Part shown: positions 1 to 9,362 of the stretch, in pieces
How the letters are laid out: every line of letters starts with the position of its first letter
Position numbering within the stretch: the stretch's first letter is position 1
Assembly (NCBI GenBank): GCA_025353585.1
Contig: JANXOM010000072.1
Location: 1-64,000 of the forward strand
Source: Deltaproteobacteria bacterium
Lineage (GTDB): Bacteria > Myxococcota_A > Polyangia > Haliangiales > Haliangiaceae
Direction: 5' to 3'
Length of the DNA: 64,000 bases
Program-made: the position numbers and the translations under genes
The notes under the pieces: generated by a model
Told to the model about the DNA's origin: nothing
Databases searched by the model: none
Seen by the model: the letters and a program-made list of their open reading frames with translations, nothing else

Positions 1-129
1 CGCGCTCGTGGCCCGCGCGACGGCGCGCTCGATCGCGGCCGCGAGGCGCCCGGCGTCCACCTCGGGGAGCTCGTGCTGGACGCTCCGGACGAGCACCTCC
101 AGTGACCCGAACGGCGTCTGTCCCCGCAC
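1..129 (-). CDS. Possible 5' end of an unidentified gene leaving the window
   Basis: The frame is open from a GTG at 129 (or an in-frame GTG at 96) to the window edge, with a stop just upstream of 129. The visible product is an Ala/Arg/Glu-rich amphipathic stretch with no recognisable domain. It would begin 17 bases after the stop of the upstream gene at 146 on the same strand, which fits a downstream operon member. Too little is visible to name it, and no good ribosome binding site is seen. Confidence 0.33.
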   Translation of the reverse strand, partial: MRGQTPFGSLEVLVRSVQHELPEVDAGRLAAAIERAVARATSA

Positions 130-145
130 CCCTCTACGGTACGCG

Positions 146-2434
146 TTATTTCGATCCGCTGGCCGTCCAGGCCGCAAAGTAGCCGCACTCCTTGAGCACC
201 TCTTTATAGTAGCGAGTGCTCGCGTAGCTCTTGAGGACCGCGTACCAGGTGTGCGGGACGACGTCCGGGTCGGGCCCGTTGACGGCCTGGTCGGTGGGGG
301 CCGGCGCGCTCGTCAGGTTGCGATCGCGCTCGCACTTCGCGGCGAGGAACGCGGCCTTCGCCTTCAGCTCGCGGTCCTTGGTCAGGTCGTAGGCGCGCTT
401 GTACCAGCGCTCGGCGGGGCGCGTGTCGAACGTCTGCTCGTGCGACTCGTCCGTCAGCGCGCGCGCGTTGCCGTACCAGGTCGCGTTGTAGAGCCCGTTG
501 CCGAGCTCGAGCGACGCCGCGGCGGCCGCCTCACCCGTGCCGTTCGCCGTCTTCGCGAGCGTCGCCATGCGATTCGCGATGCTCGCGGGCGTCCACGCCG
601 CGTTGACGTACGTTTCGTGATCGCAGTCGTGGCAGTCGTTGATGTGAATGACGAACGGGTCGGTGTGCAGCGGGGCCGCGCGGAGCTTGAGCGCGTCGAA
701 GCCCTTGAGCGCGGCGGCGAAGTCGCCGTCGAGGAGGTTCCGCAGCGCGAGGTCTCGCTGCAGTTGCTCCTTGGTGATCGTGGTGTGCACGACGAACTTG
801 TCGAAGTCGGTCGCCGTCACGCCGAGGCGCGCGATCATCTCCTTGATGAACGCCGCCTCGGTCCACTTCGACCTGTCGTACGGGTTGGCGGTGGGGCGGC
901 TCGAGTACTCGTCGAGCGGGACGAGCGTGTTCGGATCGAGCATCTCCGCGTCGACGAGCTTGCCGGCGGCGAGGTACGCCTTCGCGAGCCGGCCGCGGAC
1001 CTCTTCGTGCACGGCCTCCTGGCGGTCGTAGCTCTTCGTCGCCTCGACCGCGAGCATCAGCTTCGCGAGCTCGTCCTCGTGGGCCGGGTTGATCTTCCAG
1101 TCGAAGACGAGCGCGAGCGCCAGGCTCGCCTTGCCCTGCGCCACCACGCGCGGGTCGCCCGGACGGGCGGCGAGGGCCTTCTGGATGTGGGCGCGGGCCG
1201 CGGCCACGTCCCCCCGGCGGGCCGCGATGTGCCCGATGACGAGCTCCATGACCCACGGCTGGTCGGTCCCCGGGGCCGCGGCGAGCGTCGTGGCGAGCTG
1301 CTCGAGCGTCTTGTAGGCGGCCTTCGCGGCCGCGAGCTGCGCGGGCTCGACTTTCTGGCCGTACAAGCCGACGCTCGAGCTCGCGCTCTCGATCCGCGCG
1401 AGCTCGCGGACGACGAGCAGCGACGCGAGGTTCGACTTCGGATCGAGCTTGATGATCTCGCGGACGGCCGCGAGCGGGTCGGCCTTGATGCCGACGAGCC
1501 GCCATAGCGCCGTCTTGTCGCGGGTGGTCGTCGCGAGCGCGAGCGCCTTCTTCCAGTCGCCGTCCTCCATCGGCTGGAAGTCGCGCATCGCGTAACCGGC
1601 GAGCGCCGGATCATCGGCGGCGATCCGCGCGAGCTCGACGTTCGCCCGGGCCCGCTTGTCGTCGTGCCGCAGCGCGCCCGCGTAGTAATACCGCGCGCGA
1701 AACGCGAGGTCCTGCGAGGGCGCGAGGAGCGTCGGCGCGCTCGTGTCGAACTGCTTCTCGACGGCGGCATACTCGCGGCGATAGAACGTGACGCGCAGGA
1801 TCTGGAACGCGTAGCGCTGGCGCAGGAACGCGTCGGCGGCGGGGACGGCGGCGAGGCCCGCCTTCGCGGCCGCGAGCAGCTCGGGCGCGGGGAGCGGCGC
1901 GACCTTCGGTTGCCCGGACTCGGCGTAGCCGCCATCGAAGCTGTCGACCTCCTCGACGCGGCGCGCGAGCTGCACGAACGCGACGGCCGCGCGGAGCTTG
2001 TCCACCGGCGCGCTCTTGCTCCAGATCGAAGTCTTCTCCATGCCCGCGGGGACGGTCTTGGCCTTACCCGCGAGCCGCGCCGCGACCGCGTCCAGATCGG
2101 CGGACTTCAGCTCGTAGAGGACGTGGGCCCAGTCGGCGTCGGTGACGGCGGGGCCGAGGTAGCCGCGCCAGTCGGCGGCGATCGCCTTGGTGAGGCACGC
2201 GTCGCAGCGGTCGCCGTAGCCCGCGACGTTGCCGTCGAAGAACAAGCCGGGCCAGGTCGCATCGCCGATCACGGCCGGGTCGAACGTCGTCTCGAGGGCG
2301 ATGGTGGGATCGCCGCCGGTGCACGCGCGCACGTCGCCATCGCGCAAGGCGGCGGACCCGGCCACGAGGACGCCCGCGGCGACAGCGAGCCTAGCGAACG
2401 GTGTCGTAGAGATGAGCGAGCGAGGCGAGGCCAT
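146..2434 (-). CDS. Large secreted hypothetical protein with TPR-like helical repeats
   Basis: The 762-residue product has a hydrophobic signal-like N-terminus (residues 14-30) and is probably exported. The mature part is mostly alpha-helical with degenerate TPR-like Ala-rich repeats from about residue 170 on. Cys pairs are visible at CDAC (77-80) and in the motif CHDCDH near residue 600, which could be disulfide or metal sites. The start overlaps the end of the upstream lipoprotein gene by 44 bases, so the two are probably co-transcribed and may act together outside the cytoplasm. I do not recognise the family. The long plus-strand ORF opposite it (8-1507) is an Arg/Val-rich shadow. Confidence 0.8.
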   Translation of the reverse strand: MASPRSLISTTPFARLAVAAGVLVAGSAALRDGDVRACTGGDPTIALETTFDPAVIGDATWPGLFFDGNVAGYGDRCDACLTKAIAADWRGYLGPAVTDADWAHVLYELKSADLDAVAARLAGKAKTVPAGMEKTSIWSKSAPVDKLRAAVAFVQLARRVEEVDSFDGGYAESGQPKVAPLPAPELLAAAKAGLAAVPAADAFLRQRYAFQILRVTFYRREYAAVEKQFDTSAPTLLAPSQDLAFRARYYYAGALRHDDKRARANVELARIAADDPALAGYAMRDFQPMEDGDWKKALALATTTRDKTALWRLVGIKADPLAAVREIIKLDPKSNLASLLVVRELARIESASSSVGLYGQKVEPAQLAAAKAAYKTLEQLATTLAAAPGTDQPWVMELVIGHIAARRGDVAAARAHIQKALAARPGDPRVVAQGKASLALALVFDWKINPAHEDELAKLMLAVEATKSYDRQEAVHEEVRGRLAKAYLAAGKLVDAEMLDPNTLVPLDEYSSRPTANPYDRSKWTEAAFIKEMIARLGVTATDFDKFVVHTTITKEQLQRDLALRNLLDGDFAAALKGFDALKLRAAPLHTDPFVIHINDCHDCDHETYVNAAWTPASIANRMATLAKTANGTGEAAAAASLELGNGLYNATWYGNARALTDESHEQTFDTRPAERWYKRAYDLTKDRELKAKAAFLAAKCERDRNLTSAPAPTDQAVNGPDPDVVPHTWYAVLKSYASTRYYKEVLKECGYFAAWTASGSK

Positions 2435-3533
2435 GATGCGCGAGGTTCCTTTCCGACAGATCGAACAGCGTGACGGTGCGAGCGGAGGTGGCGACGGGGA
2501 GCGTGGGCGCGACGAGCTCGGCCGCGGCTTGCGCCTCGGCTTCCCCTGTCACCTCGATCTTGAGCGCGTCGCCGGCACGGAGCAATGTTCCGTGCAGGAA
2601 CGTGGTCTCGGTGACGACGTAGCGATCGGGGGTGGCGTGGTCGAGGAAGGGCAGGCCGGGGAGCTCGTCGGGGTCGGTGCTCTGCAGGAGGCCGACGACG
2701 ATGCCGTCGCGCAGCTGCACGGTCCACGACCAGATCGGGAGCGCCACGTCGAGGGGAAGCGGATACGTCGGGATGCGGGCGAGGTAGCGGGAGGCGCTGG
2801 CCGCGTCGAAGATGGCGCGCGCGTCGGGATCGGCGCTGAAGTTGCCCATGTTGTAGAACATGAGCGTGCCGCGGTCGACGGGCGGGACGCCGGTGCGCTC
2901 GCGGTACTTCACCTGGTGCAGGCGGATCGTGGCCGTGAGGATGGTGCCGGCGGGCGCGGCGGCGCGCAGGCCGGCGACGAACGCGAAGTAGCCGGCCCGC
3001 GTCTGGTCGGTCCAGTCGCAATCGAGTTGCACCTCGTGCGGCGAGGCGCCGAGGGTCGCCGTCCGGTGCGCGATGCTCTCCCAGGTCGTGCGGGCCGCGG
3101 CGGCCGCGCCGGCCTCGCCGAGGTGGTCGCGGGTGAAGATGCCCTGGCGCACGAAGACGACCGGCACGACCTCGATGCCGGCGGGCACGCGGTCGCTCGC
3201 CACGAGCGGACCGGCCTCGGCGGTCCCGTGGGCCGCGTCGTCCCAGACCACGTCGAACATGCGGACATAGAGCCGCTCCACGTGCAGCTCCGCGAGCGCC
3301 GTCCGCTCTGCCGGCGACAGGGCAAACGTCGTCCGCCAGAAGTAAAAGGCGCGGTGCGAGGCCGGCCGGGCAGCGGGCGCGGGCGAGGCGCACGCGAAGA
3401 GAAGACGAACGGCCAAGCCGCCGAGGACGCCGAGCCAGAGCCACGGTCGGAGCTTGCTCGACCCTGACCTTGGCTCTGGCGTGGCGTCCTCGGCGGCTTG
3501 GCGGTCAATCCCCGCACGCGCGAACGTCCTCAC
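2391..3533 (-). CDS. Lipoprotein, possible glycosidase-like TIM barrel
   Basis: The ORF track extends this frame to 3929, but that part lies inside the epimerase gene. The GTG at 3533 overlaps the epimerase stop in a GTGA and gives 380 residues. A basic 30-residue lead is followed by a hydrophobic segment ending in LLFAC, a plausible lipobox. The mature protein has short acidic motifs such as QLDCDW and alternating hydrophobic strands that recall glycoside-hydrolase-like barrels (DUF3142-type). That assignment is an impression only. The coding sequence for residues 10-44 is one 91-bp inverted repeat. It sits in a three-gene unit with the epimerase and the secreted TPR-like protein. Confidence 0.72.
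   Translation of the reverse strand: MRTFARAGIDRQAAEDATPEPRSGSSKLRPWLWLGVLGGLAVRLLFACASPAPAARPASHRAFYFWRTTFALSPAERTALAELHVERLYVRMFDVVWDDAAHGTAEAGPLVASDRVPAGIEVVPVVFVRQGIFTRDHLGEAGAAAAARTTWESIAHRTATLGASPHEVQLDCDWTDQTRAGYFAFVAGLRAAAPAGTILTATIRLHQVKYRERTGVPPVDRGTLMFYNMGNFSADPDARAIFDAASASRYLARIPTYPLPLDVALPIWSWTVQLRDGIVVGLLQSTDPDELPGLPFLDHATPDRYVVTETTFLHGTLLRAGDALKIEVTGEAEAQAAAELVAPTLPVATSARTVTLFDLSERNLAHHGLASLAHLYDTVR
3412..3502. repeat. Large imperfect inverted repeat, 37-nt arms
   Basis: The arms 3412-3448 and 3466-3502 are reverse complements with three mismatches and flank a 17-nt loop. The first 20 positions from each outer end match exactly. The element lies inside the 5' coding part of the lipoprotein gene. 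One arm encodes RQAAEDATPEPR and the other encodes the hydrophobic signal core. The repetitive pattern suggests an inserted palindromic mobile or REP-like element, though no target-site duplication was identified. Confidence 0.85.
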
Positions 3534-4535
3534 AGCATGCCGTGGGCGCGGAACCAGGTGAGCGCGTCGCGCAGAGCAGGGGCCAGCGGGCCGGGCCGGT
3601 AGCCGAGCTCGCGGGTGGCCTTGGCGTGCGTGAAGCGGAAGCGGTCGGTGAACGCGTAGCGGATCTGCGTCGAGTTGACGATCGGATCGCCGCCGAACCG
3701 CTCGACCACGTCGCCCCAGGCGCCGACCACGCGCGCCACCGGGTGCGGCACCCGGAGCCGCGGCGGGCGCGTCCCGGCCGCGTCCGCGATCGCCCGGAAC
3801 GCATCGCCGTACGTCATGTCGTGCCCGCCGAGGATGTAGCGCTCGCCCCGCGTGCCGCGCTGCCACGCCGCGATCATCCCGCGCGCCACGTCGCGCACGT
3901 CGACGAAGTTGTTGTGCCCCGGCGTCCACCCCGGGACGCGGCGGCGCACGACGTCGAGGATCAGCTTCCCCGAGCTCGGGCGCGCGTCGCGCGGGCCAAA
4001 CATGTACGTCGGGTTCACGATCACGGCGTCCAGGCGACTACGCGCGCCGCGCACCGTTTCTTCCGCCCGGTGCTTCGTGATCGCGTATGCGTCCGTGAAG
4101 CCCTCGCGGTCGAAATTCCACACCGCCGTCTCGTCACACGGGCGGCCGTCCGTCGACAGGCCGATCGCCACCACCGAGCTCGTATGGACGAGCCGCGCGA
4201 CGCCCGCCGCCACGCACGCGTCGATGACCCGGGCCGTGCCCGTCACGTTCGCCTCCGTCATCTCCGGCGTGACGGCGCGCTTGATCGTGACCATCGCCGC
4301 GCAGTGGAAGACCGCCGCGCAGCCCGCGAAGGCCGCCGCGAGCGCGTCCACCGACCCCAAATCCGCGTCCCGCCACGTGATCGGGACGTCCGCCAGGTGC
4401 GCCACGCGCGTCCCGCCGCGCCACGCGCGTCCCGCCGCGCCGCGTCGCCACGACCTCGTGCCCCGCCGCGACGAGCTCGGCCGCCAGGTTCCCGCCGAGG
4501 AGGCCGCTGGCTCCGGTGATGGCGACACGCGTCAT
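3530..4535 (-). pseudogene. NAD-dependent epimerase/dehydratase, frameshifted by a 19-bp duplication
   Basis: Two frames together make a normal extended SDR epimerase. MTRVAITGASGLLGGNL (Rossmann GxxGxxG) starts at 4535 in one frame. The rest, with HTSSVVAIG and the active-site-like YAITKHRAE (YxxxK), is in the next frame and ends at 3530. The switch falls exactly on a 19-nt tandem duplication at 4401-4438. Deleting one copy joins ATRRGGTRVA to HLADVPITW and restores a 328-residue protein of typical length. Family members reduce, oxidise or epimerise sugar or sterol-like substrates with NAD(P). As read, the gene is broken. A sequencing or assembly error, or slippage, is also possible. Confidence 0.85.
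4401..4438. repeat. 19-bp perfect tandem duplication causing a frameshift
   Basis: The unit GCCACGCGCGTCCCGCCGC occurs twice in a row (4401-4419 and 4420-4438). Because 19 is not a multiple of 3, it shifts the reading frame of the epimerase gene. Confidence 0.95.
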
Positions 4536-4641
4536 CGAGCCACGGTACACGAACAGTCTGGTGCGCCAGCGGCCCTCGCACCACTCCGTTGCCCGGTTCG
4601 GGGTTTCCCCGAGGCCGCGCGGTGAGCATCCTGGCCGCACC

Positions 4642-5340
4642 ATGATCACCGTTCGCAAGGCCACCGACCGCGGCCACGCCGACCACGGCTGGCTCGACTC
4701 TCACCACACGTTCTCGTTCGCGGACTACTACGACCCCGAGCACATGGGCTTTCGCGCGCTGCGGGTCATCAACGACGACCGCGTCGAGGGTGGCAAGGGC
4801 TTCGGCTCGCACTCGCACCGCGACATGGAGATCATCTCGTACGTCCTCGAGGGCGCGCTCGCGCACGAGGACTCGATCGGCACGGGCGCCATCATCAAGC
4901 CCGGCGACGTGCAGCGCATGAGCGCCGGCCGCGGCGTCACGCACAGCGAGTTCAACGCGTCGAAGGCCGACGGCGTGCACTTTCTCCAGATCTGGATCCA
5001 GCCGGACAAGCAGGGGATCGCGCCGGGCTACGAGCAGAAGTCGTTCTCCGACGCCGACAAGCGCGGGAAGCTCTGTCTCGTCGCGTCGCCGGGCGGCGCC
5101 GGCGGCAGCGTGGCGATCCACGCCGACGCGAAGGTCTACGCGGGCATCTTCGGCGCGGCGGACAAGGCGACCCTCGCCATCGATCCCGAGCGCTCGGCGT
5201 GGGTCCATGTCGCGCAGGGCACGGCACGCGTGAATGGCAAGGACCTCGCCGCGGGCGACGGGCTCGCGCTGACCGGCGAGGCGGCGGTCGTGATCGAGGG
5301 CGGCGACGAGGGCGAAGTCCTCGTGTTCGATCTCGCGTAG
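4642..5340 (+). CDS. Pirin-family cupin protein
   Basis: The 232-residue protein is a bicupin of the pirin/YhaK family, some members of which are quercetin 2,3-dioxygenases. The N-terminus (TVRKATDRGHADHGWLDS, then HHTFSFADYYDP) and the metal-site motif GFGSHSHRDMEIISYVLEG are diagnostic, with further signatures PGDVQRMSAGRGVTHSEFN and LQIWIQP. The upstream ATG-less extension to 4516 in the track has no family match, so I start at ATG 4642. It is a single gene divergent from the epimerase and followed by another metal-dependent dioxygenase. The substrate is unknown. Confidence 0.93.
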   Translation: MITVRKATDRGHADHGWLDSHHTFSFADYYDPEHMGFRALRVINDDRVEGGKGFGSHSHRDMEIISYVLEGALAHEDSIGTGAIIKPGDVQRMSAGRGVTHSEFNASKADGVHFLQIWIQPDKQGIAPGYEQKSFSDADKRGKLCLVASPGGAGGSVAIHADAKVYAGIFGAADKATLAIDPERSAWVHVAQGTARVNGKDLAAGDGLALTGEAAVVIEGGDEGEVLVFDLA

Positions 5341-5414
5341 CGGCGGGTGGGCCGCAACGCACCGTCCTCCGTTCGCATCTCGCGCGCGGCCCGGCGCGGC
5401 ACCATCATGCGTGC

Positions 5415-6218
5415 ATGACCTCGCGCATGCCCGTGGCGTTCATCCCGCACGGCGGCGGCCCCTGGCCGTTCGTCGACATCGGCTTCCCGAACGCCGAGGA
5501 GTCGCCCGACCTCGCCGCGTACCTGAAGTCCGTCAAGGCGCTGCCCAAGACGCGGCCGACGGCGATCCTCGTGATCTCCGCGCACTGGGAAGAGGCCGTC
5601 CCGACGGTGATGACGTCCGCCGCGCCGCCGCTGTTCTTCGACTACTACGGCTTTCCCAAGGCGTCCTACGAGCTGACGTGGCCGGCGCCCGGCGATCCGG
5701 CGCTCGCGGCGCGCGTCCGCGAGCTCCTCGGGGCCGCCGGCTTCGAGACGGGCGCCGACCCCGAGCGCGGCTTCGACCACGGCACGTTCGTGCCGCTCAA
5801 GGTCGCGTATCCCGACGCGGACGTGCCCGTCGTGCAGCTCTCGCTCGTCGCGGGCCTCGACCCGCTGCAGCACCTCGCGCTGGGCCGGGCGCTCGCGCCG
5901 CTCCGCGACGAGGGCGTCTTCATCGTCGGTAGCGGCATGTCGTTCCACAACCTGCGCGCGTTCCGGGACCCGCGCTCGCGGCCCGTCGCCGAGACGTTCG
6001 ACGCGTGGCTGCGCGACGCCGCCACCCGCGAGCCCGCCGAGCGCGATCGCGCCCTCGCGCGCTGGGCCGACGCCCCGGCCGCGCGCCTCGCCCACCCGCG
6101 CGAGGAGCACCTGCTACCGCTCCACGTGATCGCGGGCGCTGCCGGCGACGACCGCGGCGTCCTCGCCTGGGACGGGACGTTCGCGGGCCTGCGGCTGTCG
6201 GCGTACCACTACGGATGA
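5415..6218 (+). CDS. LigB-type extradiol dioxygenase (DOPA dioxygenase family)
   Basis: This 267-residue protein matches class III extradiol ring-cleavage enzymes of the YgiD/4,5-DOPA dioxygenase type. These enzymes cleave catechols with a non-heme metal, usually Fe(II) or Zn. Likely metal ligands are in FIPHGGGPW near the start, ISAHWEE (about 60) and GFDHGTFVPL (about 120). SGMSFHNLRAF lies near residue 180. ATG 5415 gives the normal family N-terminus MPVAFIPHGG within five residues; the longer track ORF starts inside the pirin gene. The 3' end overlaps the convergent membrane-protein gene by about 105 bp. It may form a unit with pirin, 74 bp upstream. Confidence 0.88.
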   Translation: MTSRMPVAFIPHGGGPWPFVDIGFPNAEESPDLAAYLKSVKALPKTRPTAILVISAHWEEAVPTVMTSAAPPLFFDYYGFPKASYELTWPAPGDPALAARVRELLGAAGFETGADPERGFDHGTFVPLKVAYPDADVPVVQLSLVAGLDPLQHLALGRALAPLRDEGVFIVGSGMSFHNLRAFRDPRSRPVAETFDAWLRDAATREPAERDRALARWADAPAARLAHPREEHLLPLHVIAGAAGDDRGVLAWDGTFAGLRLSAYHYG

Positions 6219-6533
6219 TCGAGGGAGCCGGCGCGCTCGGTGGCGCAGGACCTCGTAGCCCAGCGCGGCGGCGAGGAGGGTCGGCCGCAGCAGGAGCCAC
6301 CCGTCGAAGCGGAAGCCCCACTCCGGCGAGGTCCGCCCCCATACGTCGGCGATGATCGAGGCGCACACCAGCACCGCGTAGAGGCGGAGCGCCGGGATCG
6401 GTGTCGGGCGGACCTGTCGCCAGATCCCGTACGCGGTCGCGACGATCGCCAGCCCGACGAGGCCCGGCACGTGGCACACCTCGGCGCGGTACGGCGCCAG
6501 CATCGGGATCCATCCGTTACCGCACATGCACAT
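6114..6533 (-). CDS. Small membrane protein of unknown function
   Basis: The 139-residue product has three hydrophobic segments (around residues 23-38, 48-65 and 78-95), separated by short charged loops and followed by a basic tail. Third codon positions are strongly G/C in this frame, which supports real coding. The tail is encoded antisense to the last 105 bp of the LigB-type gene, an unusual overlap, so the C-terminus is the least certain part. ATG 6533 (MCMCGNGW) is chosen over the ATG at 6662 because the longer N-terminus looks non-coding. No family is recognised. Confidence 0.5.
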   Translation of the reverse strand: MCMCGNGWIPMLAPYRAEVCHVPGLVGLAIVATAYGIWRQVRPTPIPALRLYAVLVCASIIADVWGRTSPEWGFRFDGWLLLRPTLLAAALGYEVLRHRARRLPRSSVVVRRQPQARERPVPGEDAAVVAGSARDHVER

Positions 6534-6749
6534 CGCCGCCGGTACTGCAGCGCGTGTGCCCGCGGTCAAGAGCGCGTTCCCACAGCGGCGCGAACTGTAG
6601 CCCGTGCCAGCGTGGCAGCCGCACACCTCGATCCCTTGCCACCGTACGCGATGCGCAGCCACGATCGGCGCGGGTTCTACCCCTCGTTCCCGATGGGCCG
6701 CATGACGCGCCTGGCGCCTGGCGCCCTGGCGGCCAATCGCTGCTCGAGC

Positions 6750-7925
6750 TTACGTGCCGAGCACGAACGCACCGCCGAGCCCGGCGCCCATCTCCTCGGG
6801 CGTGAGCTTGCCGTCGCCGTTCGTGTCGAGGGCCGCGAAGACGGCGGCCGAGCCGGCCCACTCTTCGCGCGTGATGAAGCCGTCGCCGTCGAGGTCGAAG
6901 CACTTGAAGAACTCGTGCGCGTGGGCGCCGGCCTTCGCCTTGCCCTTGTTCGCGTGATAGCGCTCGGTGAGCAGCTTCTCGAGCGCGACGATCGCCTTGC
7001 TGAAGCCGGAGATGCCCTCCTCGAGCTTCTCCTTCGCCATCTTGTCCGCCTCGTGCGCGGCGCGGAACGCGGCCTCGTCGAAGTGCAGCTTCGGGATGTC
7101 CATCGCGGCGGCCTTGCTCGGGTCGAGCTTGCGCTCGAGCTTGTCCGTCTTGGTCTGGAGATCGGCGAGCAGGTTCGGTGCGATCGTGAGCAGGTCGCAG
7201 CCGGCGAGCTCGATGATCTCGCCGAGGTTACGGAAGCTCGCGCCCATGATCTCGGTCTTGTGGCCGTGCTTCTTGTAGTAGTTGTAGATCTTCGTCACCG
7301 AGACCACGCCCGGATCCTCGGCCTGCGGGTAGCTCTCCTTGCCCTCGGCCTTCTTGTACCAGTCGAGGATCCGCCCCACGAACGGGCTGATGAGGCGGAC
7401 GCCGGCCTCGGCGCACGCGACGGCCTGATGCATCCCGAACAGCAGCGTCAGGTTGCAGTGGATGCCCTCCTTCTCGAGGATCTCCGCGGCGCGGATGCCC
7501 TCCCACGTCGACGCGAGCTTGATGAGGATGCGGTCCTTCGCGTTCGCGATGCCGCCCGCCTCGTACTGCTTGATGAGGAAGCGGCCTTTCTCGACACTGG
7601 CCGCCGTGTCGAACGACAGGCGTGCATCGACCTCGGTCGACACGCGGCCCGGCACGATGGCGAGGATACGCAGCCCGAACTCGACGGCGAGGCGATCGAG
7701 CGCGAACGCGATGGTCTTGGCGTCATCACCGCCCGCTTCCTTGGCGGCCCACGCGAGCGCGCCGTCGACGACATCGGCGTACTCGGGCATCTGCGCCGCG
7801 GCGGTGATGAGCGACGGATTCGTCGTCGCATCACGGGGTGTGAACTTCTTGATCGAATTGAGATCGCCGGTGTCACACACCGCCACCGTCATGGAGCTCA
7901 GCTGCTCGAGCAGAGATTGGGCCAT
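6750..7925 (-). CDS. tal: Transaldolase fused to a C-terminal EF-hand pair
   Basis: Residues 1-320 are a TalB-type transaldolase, which transfers dihydroxyacetone units between sedoheptulose-7-phosphate and glyceraldehyde-3-phosphate in the non-oxidative pentose phosphate pathway. Visible motifs are TTNPSLI and the Schiff-base region [12 protein letters not shown], as in E. coli TalB, plus TLLFGMHQA. After about residue 340 two canonical calcium loops follow, [12 protein letters not shown] and [12 protein letters not shown]. This architecture is known as a transaldolase/EF-hand fusion in some bacteria. The start at ATG 7925 (MAQSLLEQL) matches transaldolases; the extension to 8195 runs into the next gene. 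Calcium control of the enzyme is an inference. Confidence 0.95.
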   Translation of the reverse strand: MAQSLLEQLSSMTVAVCDTGDLNSIKKFTPRDATTNPSLITAAAQMPEYADVVDGALAWAAKEAGGDDAKTIAFALDRLAVEFGLRILAIVPGRVSTEVDARLSFDTAASVEKGRFLIKQYEAGGIANAKDRILIKLASTWEGIRAAEILEKEGIHCNLTLLFGMHQAVACAEAGVRLISPFVGRILDWYKKAEGKESYPQAEDPGVVSVTKIYNYYKKHGHKTEIMGASFRNLGEIIELAGCDLLTIAPNLLADLQTKTDKLERKLDPSKAAAMDIPKLHFDEAAFRAAHEADKMAKEKLEEGISGFSKAIVALEKLLTERYHANKGKAKAGAHAHEFFKCFDLDGDGFITREEWAGSAAVFAALDTNGDGKLTPEEMGAGLGGAFVLGT

Positions 7926-7942
7926 ATGGCTCGCACGATAGC

Positions 7943-9352
7943 TCAAAGCGTAGAGACGATGCGGCGATAGACCTGCAGTGTCGCGACCGGATGGCGGAGC
8001 GGGTGACTGACCCGGTAGAGCTCGCCGAACAAGTCGAAGCGAAAGCGTTTTGGCAGCGCGTTCCACAGGCGCGCGCGACCGTAGGTCAGCGCGATCGGCC
8101 CGAGCTCGCCGCGCAGCACCGCGCGCAGGTCCGACGCGTAGCACTCCATGCCGGCGAGCGTGGACGCGGCGTCGGCGCGCTCCTCGAACGCACACGCGGT
8201 CGGCGCGTAGACGAACGTGCGGCGGGCGTCCCCATCGCGCAGCACGAGCGCGAACGTCGGCTCGCGGCCGGCGGGGACGTCGCTCGCGAGCAGCGAGTGA
8301 AGTCCCCGAAACACGAGGCTACCGACCAGCGCACACGCCAGCTCTGCGAGCAGCGTCCGGAGCTCGGCGAGCTCGTCCCCGGTCACGGCGGCGCGGCCCG
8401 TCGCCGGCAGGAAGTCCGGCGGGGCGGCCGGCGCGGCGACCTTCACGCGCGAGGGCCAGGTCTCGGGAGGCGCGGTGCCGAGCCAGGGCGCGCGCGCCTC
8501 CACGCGGTCGAGCTTTCCGTGCTTCATCCACCACGTCTGCCCGGGGCGCGCGGCGTAGAACTTCTCCTTCTTGTAGACGGCCGCCATCTGCGCGCACACG
8601 GCGTCGGGGTCGACGCAGAACACGCGCTCGTTGAGCCACGCCTTGTCGCCGGCGAACGCGAACCCGCCCGCGCACATCATCATCGCGGCGGGCGTGCCCC
8701 ACGCCGTCGCGATCAGCTTGTGCCCGACGCCCATCCGCATGAAGCAGTGCTGCGTGCCCTCGTCGCGCTCGCTCAGGTAATCGGTCATGTGCGACCAGTC
8801 GAGCGCGTTGTTCGTCCACGTCACGAGGCCCGGGCGCGCGAGCCGCGAGCTCGCCCACGCGACGTGCGCCTCGGTGAGCGTGATGTCCACCATCGTGAAG
8901 AAGCTGCCGGCGCCGCCGGTGTGGCGCACGATGAACGGCAGCGTGTCCCATTCGTCGCCGCAGTTGACGCCGACGTGGTCGCCGACGCCGGGCACCAGCT
9001 CGAGATCGCCGACGACGACCGGCGTACCCGGCACGAGCGGATGCACGGTGAAGCCCATCTCCGCGAGGATGGTGCGGGCCGCCGCGGACGATCGCCCCGA
9101 CAGGTAGATCGGGACGGCGCGGTCGAGCTTCGCGAGCGACGGCAGATCGAAGTGGTCGTCGTGCTCGTGCGTGAGCGCGATGGCATCGAGCCTCGGCAGC
9201 GCGCCGAGGTCGAGCTCGCGCGGGGGATAGACGCGATAGCCGAGCGCGTGGATGTCGCCGAAGTCCTCGCGCAGCAGCGGATCGACGAGGAGGCAGCCGC
9301 GCTCCCCCTGGAACAGCCAGCCCTGGTGACCGAGGAACGTCGTGCCGAACAT
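7943..9352 (-). CDS. MBL-fold metal-dependent hydrolase
   Basis: The 469-residue protein starts with [15 protein letters not shown], typical of the UlaG/CMP-Neu5Ac-hydroxylase-like branch of metallo-beta-lactamase-fold proteins. It carries the dimetal motif [13 protein letters not shown] (about residues 80-92). The MBL part fills roughly residues 1-240; the C-terminal 200 residues are not recognised. Its ATG lies 10 bp after the stop of the truncated lantibiotic-dehydratase gene, so the two were probably co-transcribed and it may be a remnant of a natural-product cluster. The substrate is unknown. No signal peptide is seen. Confidence 0.82.
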   Translation of the reverse strand: MFGTTFLGHQGWLFQGERGCLLVDPLLREDFGDIHALGYRVYPPRELDLGALPRLDAIALTHEHDDHFDLPSLAKLDRAVPIYLSGRSSAAARTILAEMGFTVHPLVPGTPVVVGDLELVPGVGDHVGVNCGDEWDTLPFIVRHTGGAGSFFTMVDITLTEAHVAWASSRLARPGLVTWTNNALDWSHMTDYLSERDEGTQHCFMRMGVGHKLIATAWGTPAAMMMCAGGFAFAGDKAWLNERVFCVDPDAVCAQMAAVYKKEKFYAARPGQTWWMKHGKLDRVEARAPWLGTAPPETWPSRVKVAAPAAPPDFLPATGRAAVTGDELAELRTLLAELACALVGSLVFRGLHSLLASDVPAGREPTFALVLRDGDARRTFVYAPTACAFEERADAASTLAGMECYASDLRAVLRGELGPIALTYGRARLWNALPKRFRFDLFGELYRVSHPLRHPVATLQVYRRIVSTL

Positions 9353-9362
9353 CGGCGGCAGT

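Noticed and set aside
8-1507. 499-residue plus-strand ORF opposite the secreted TPR-like gene
   Set aside because: Arg/Val-rich composition with no domain, exactly antisense to a gene with a signal peptide and good codon bias. A high-GC shadow.
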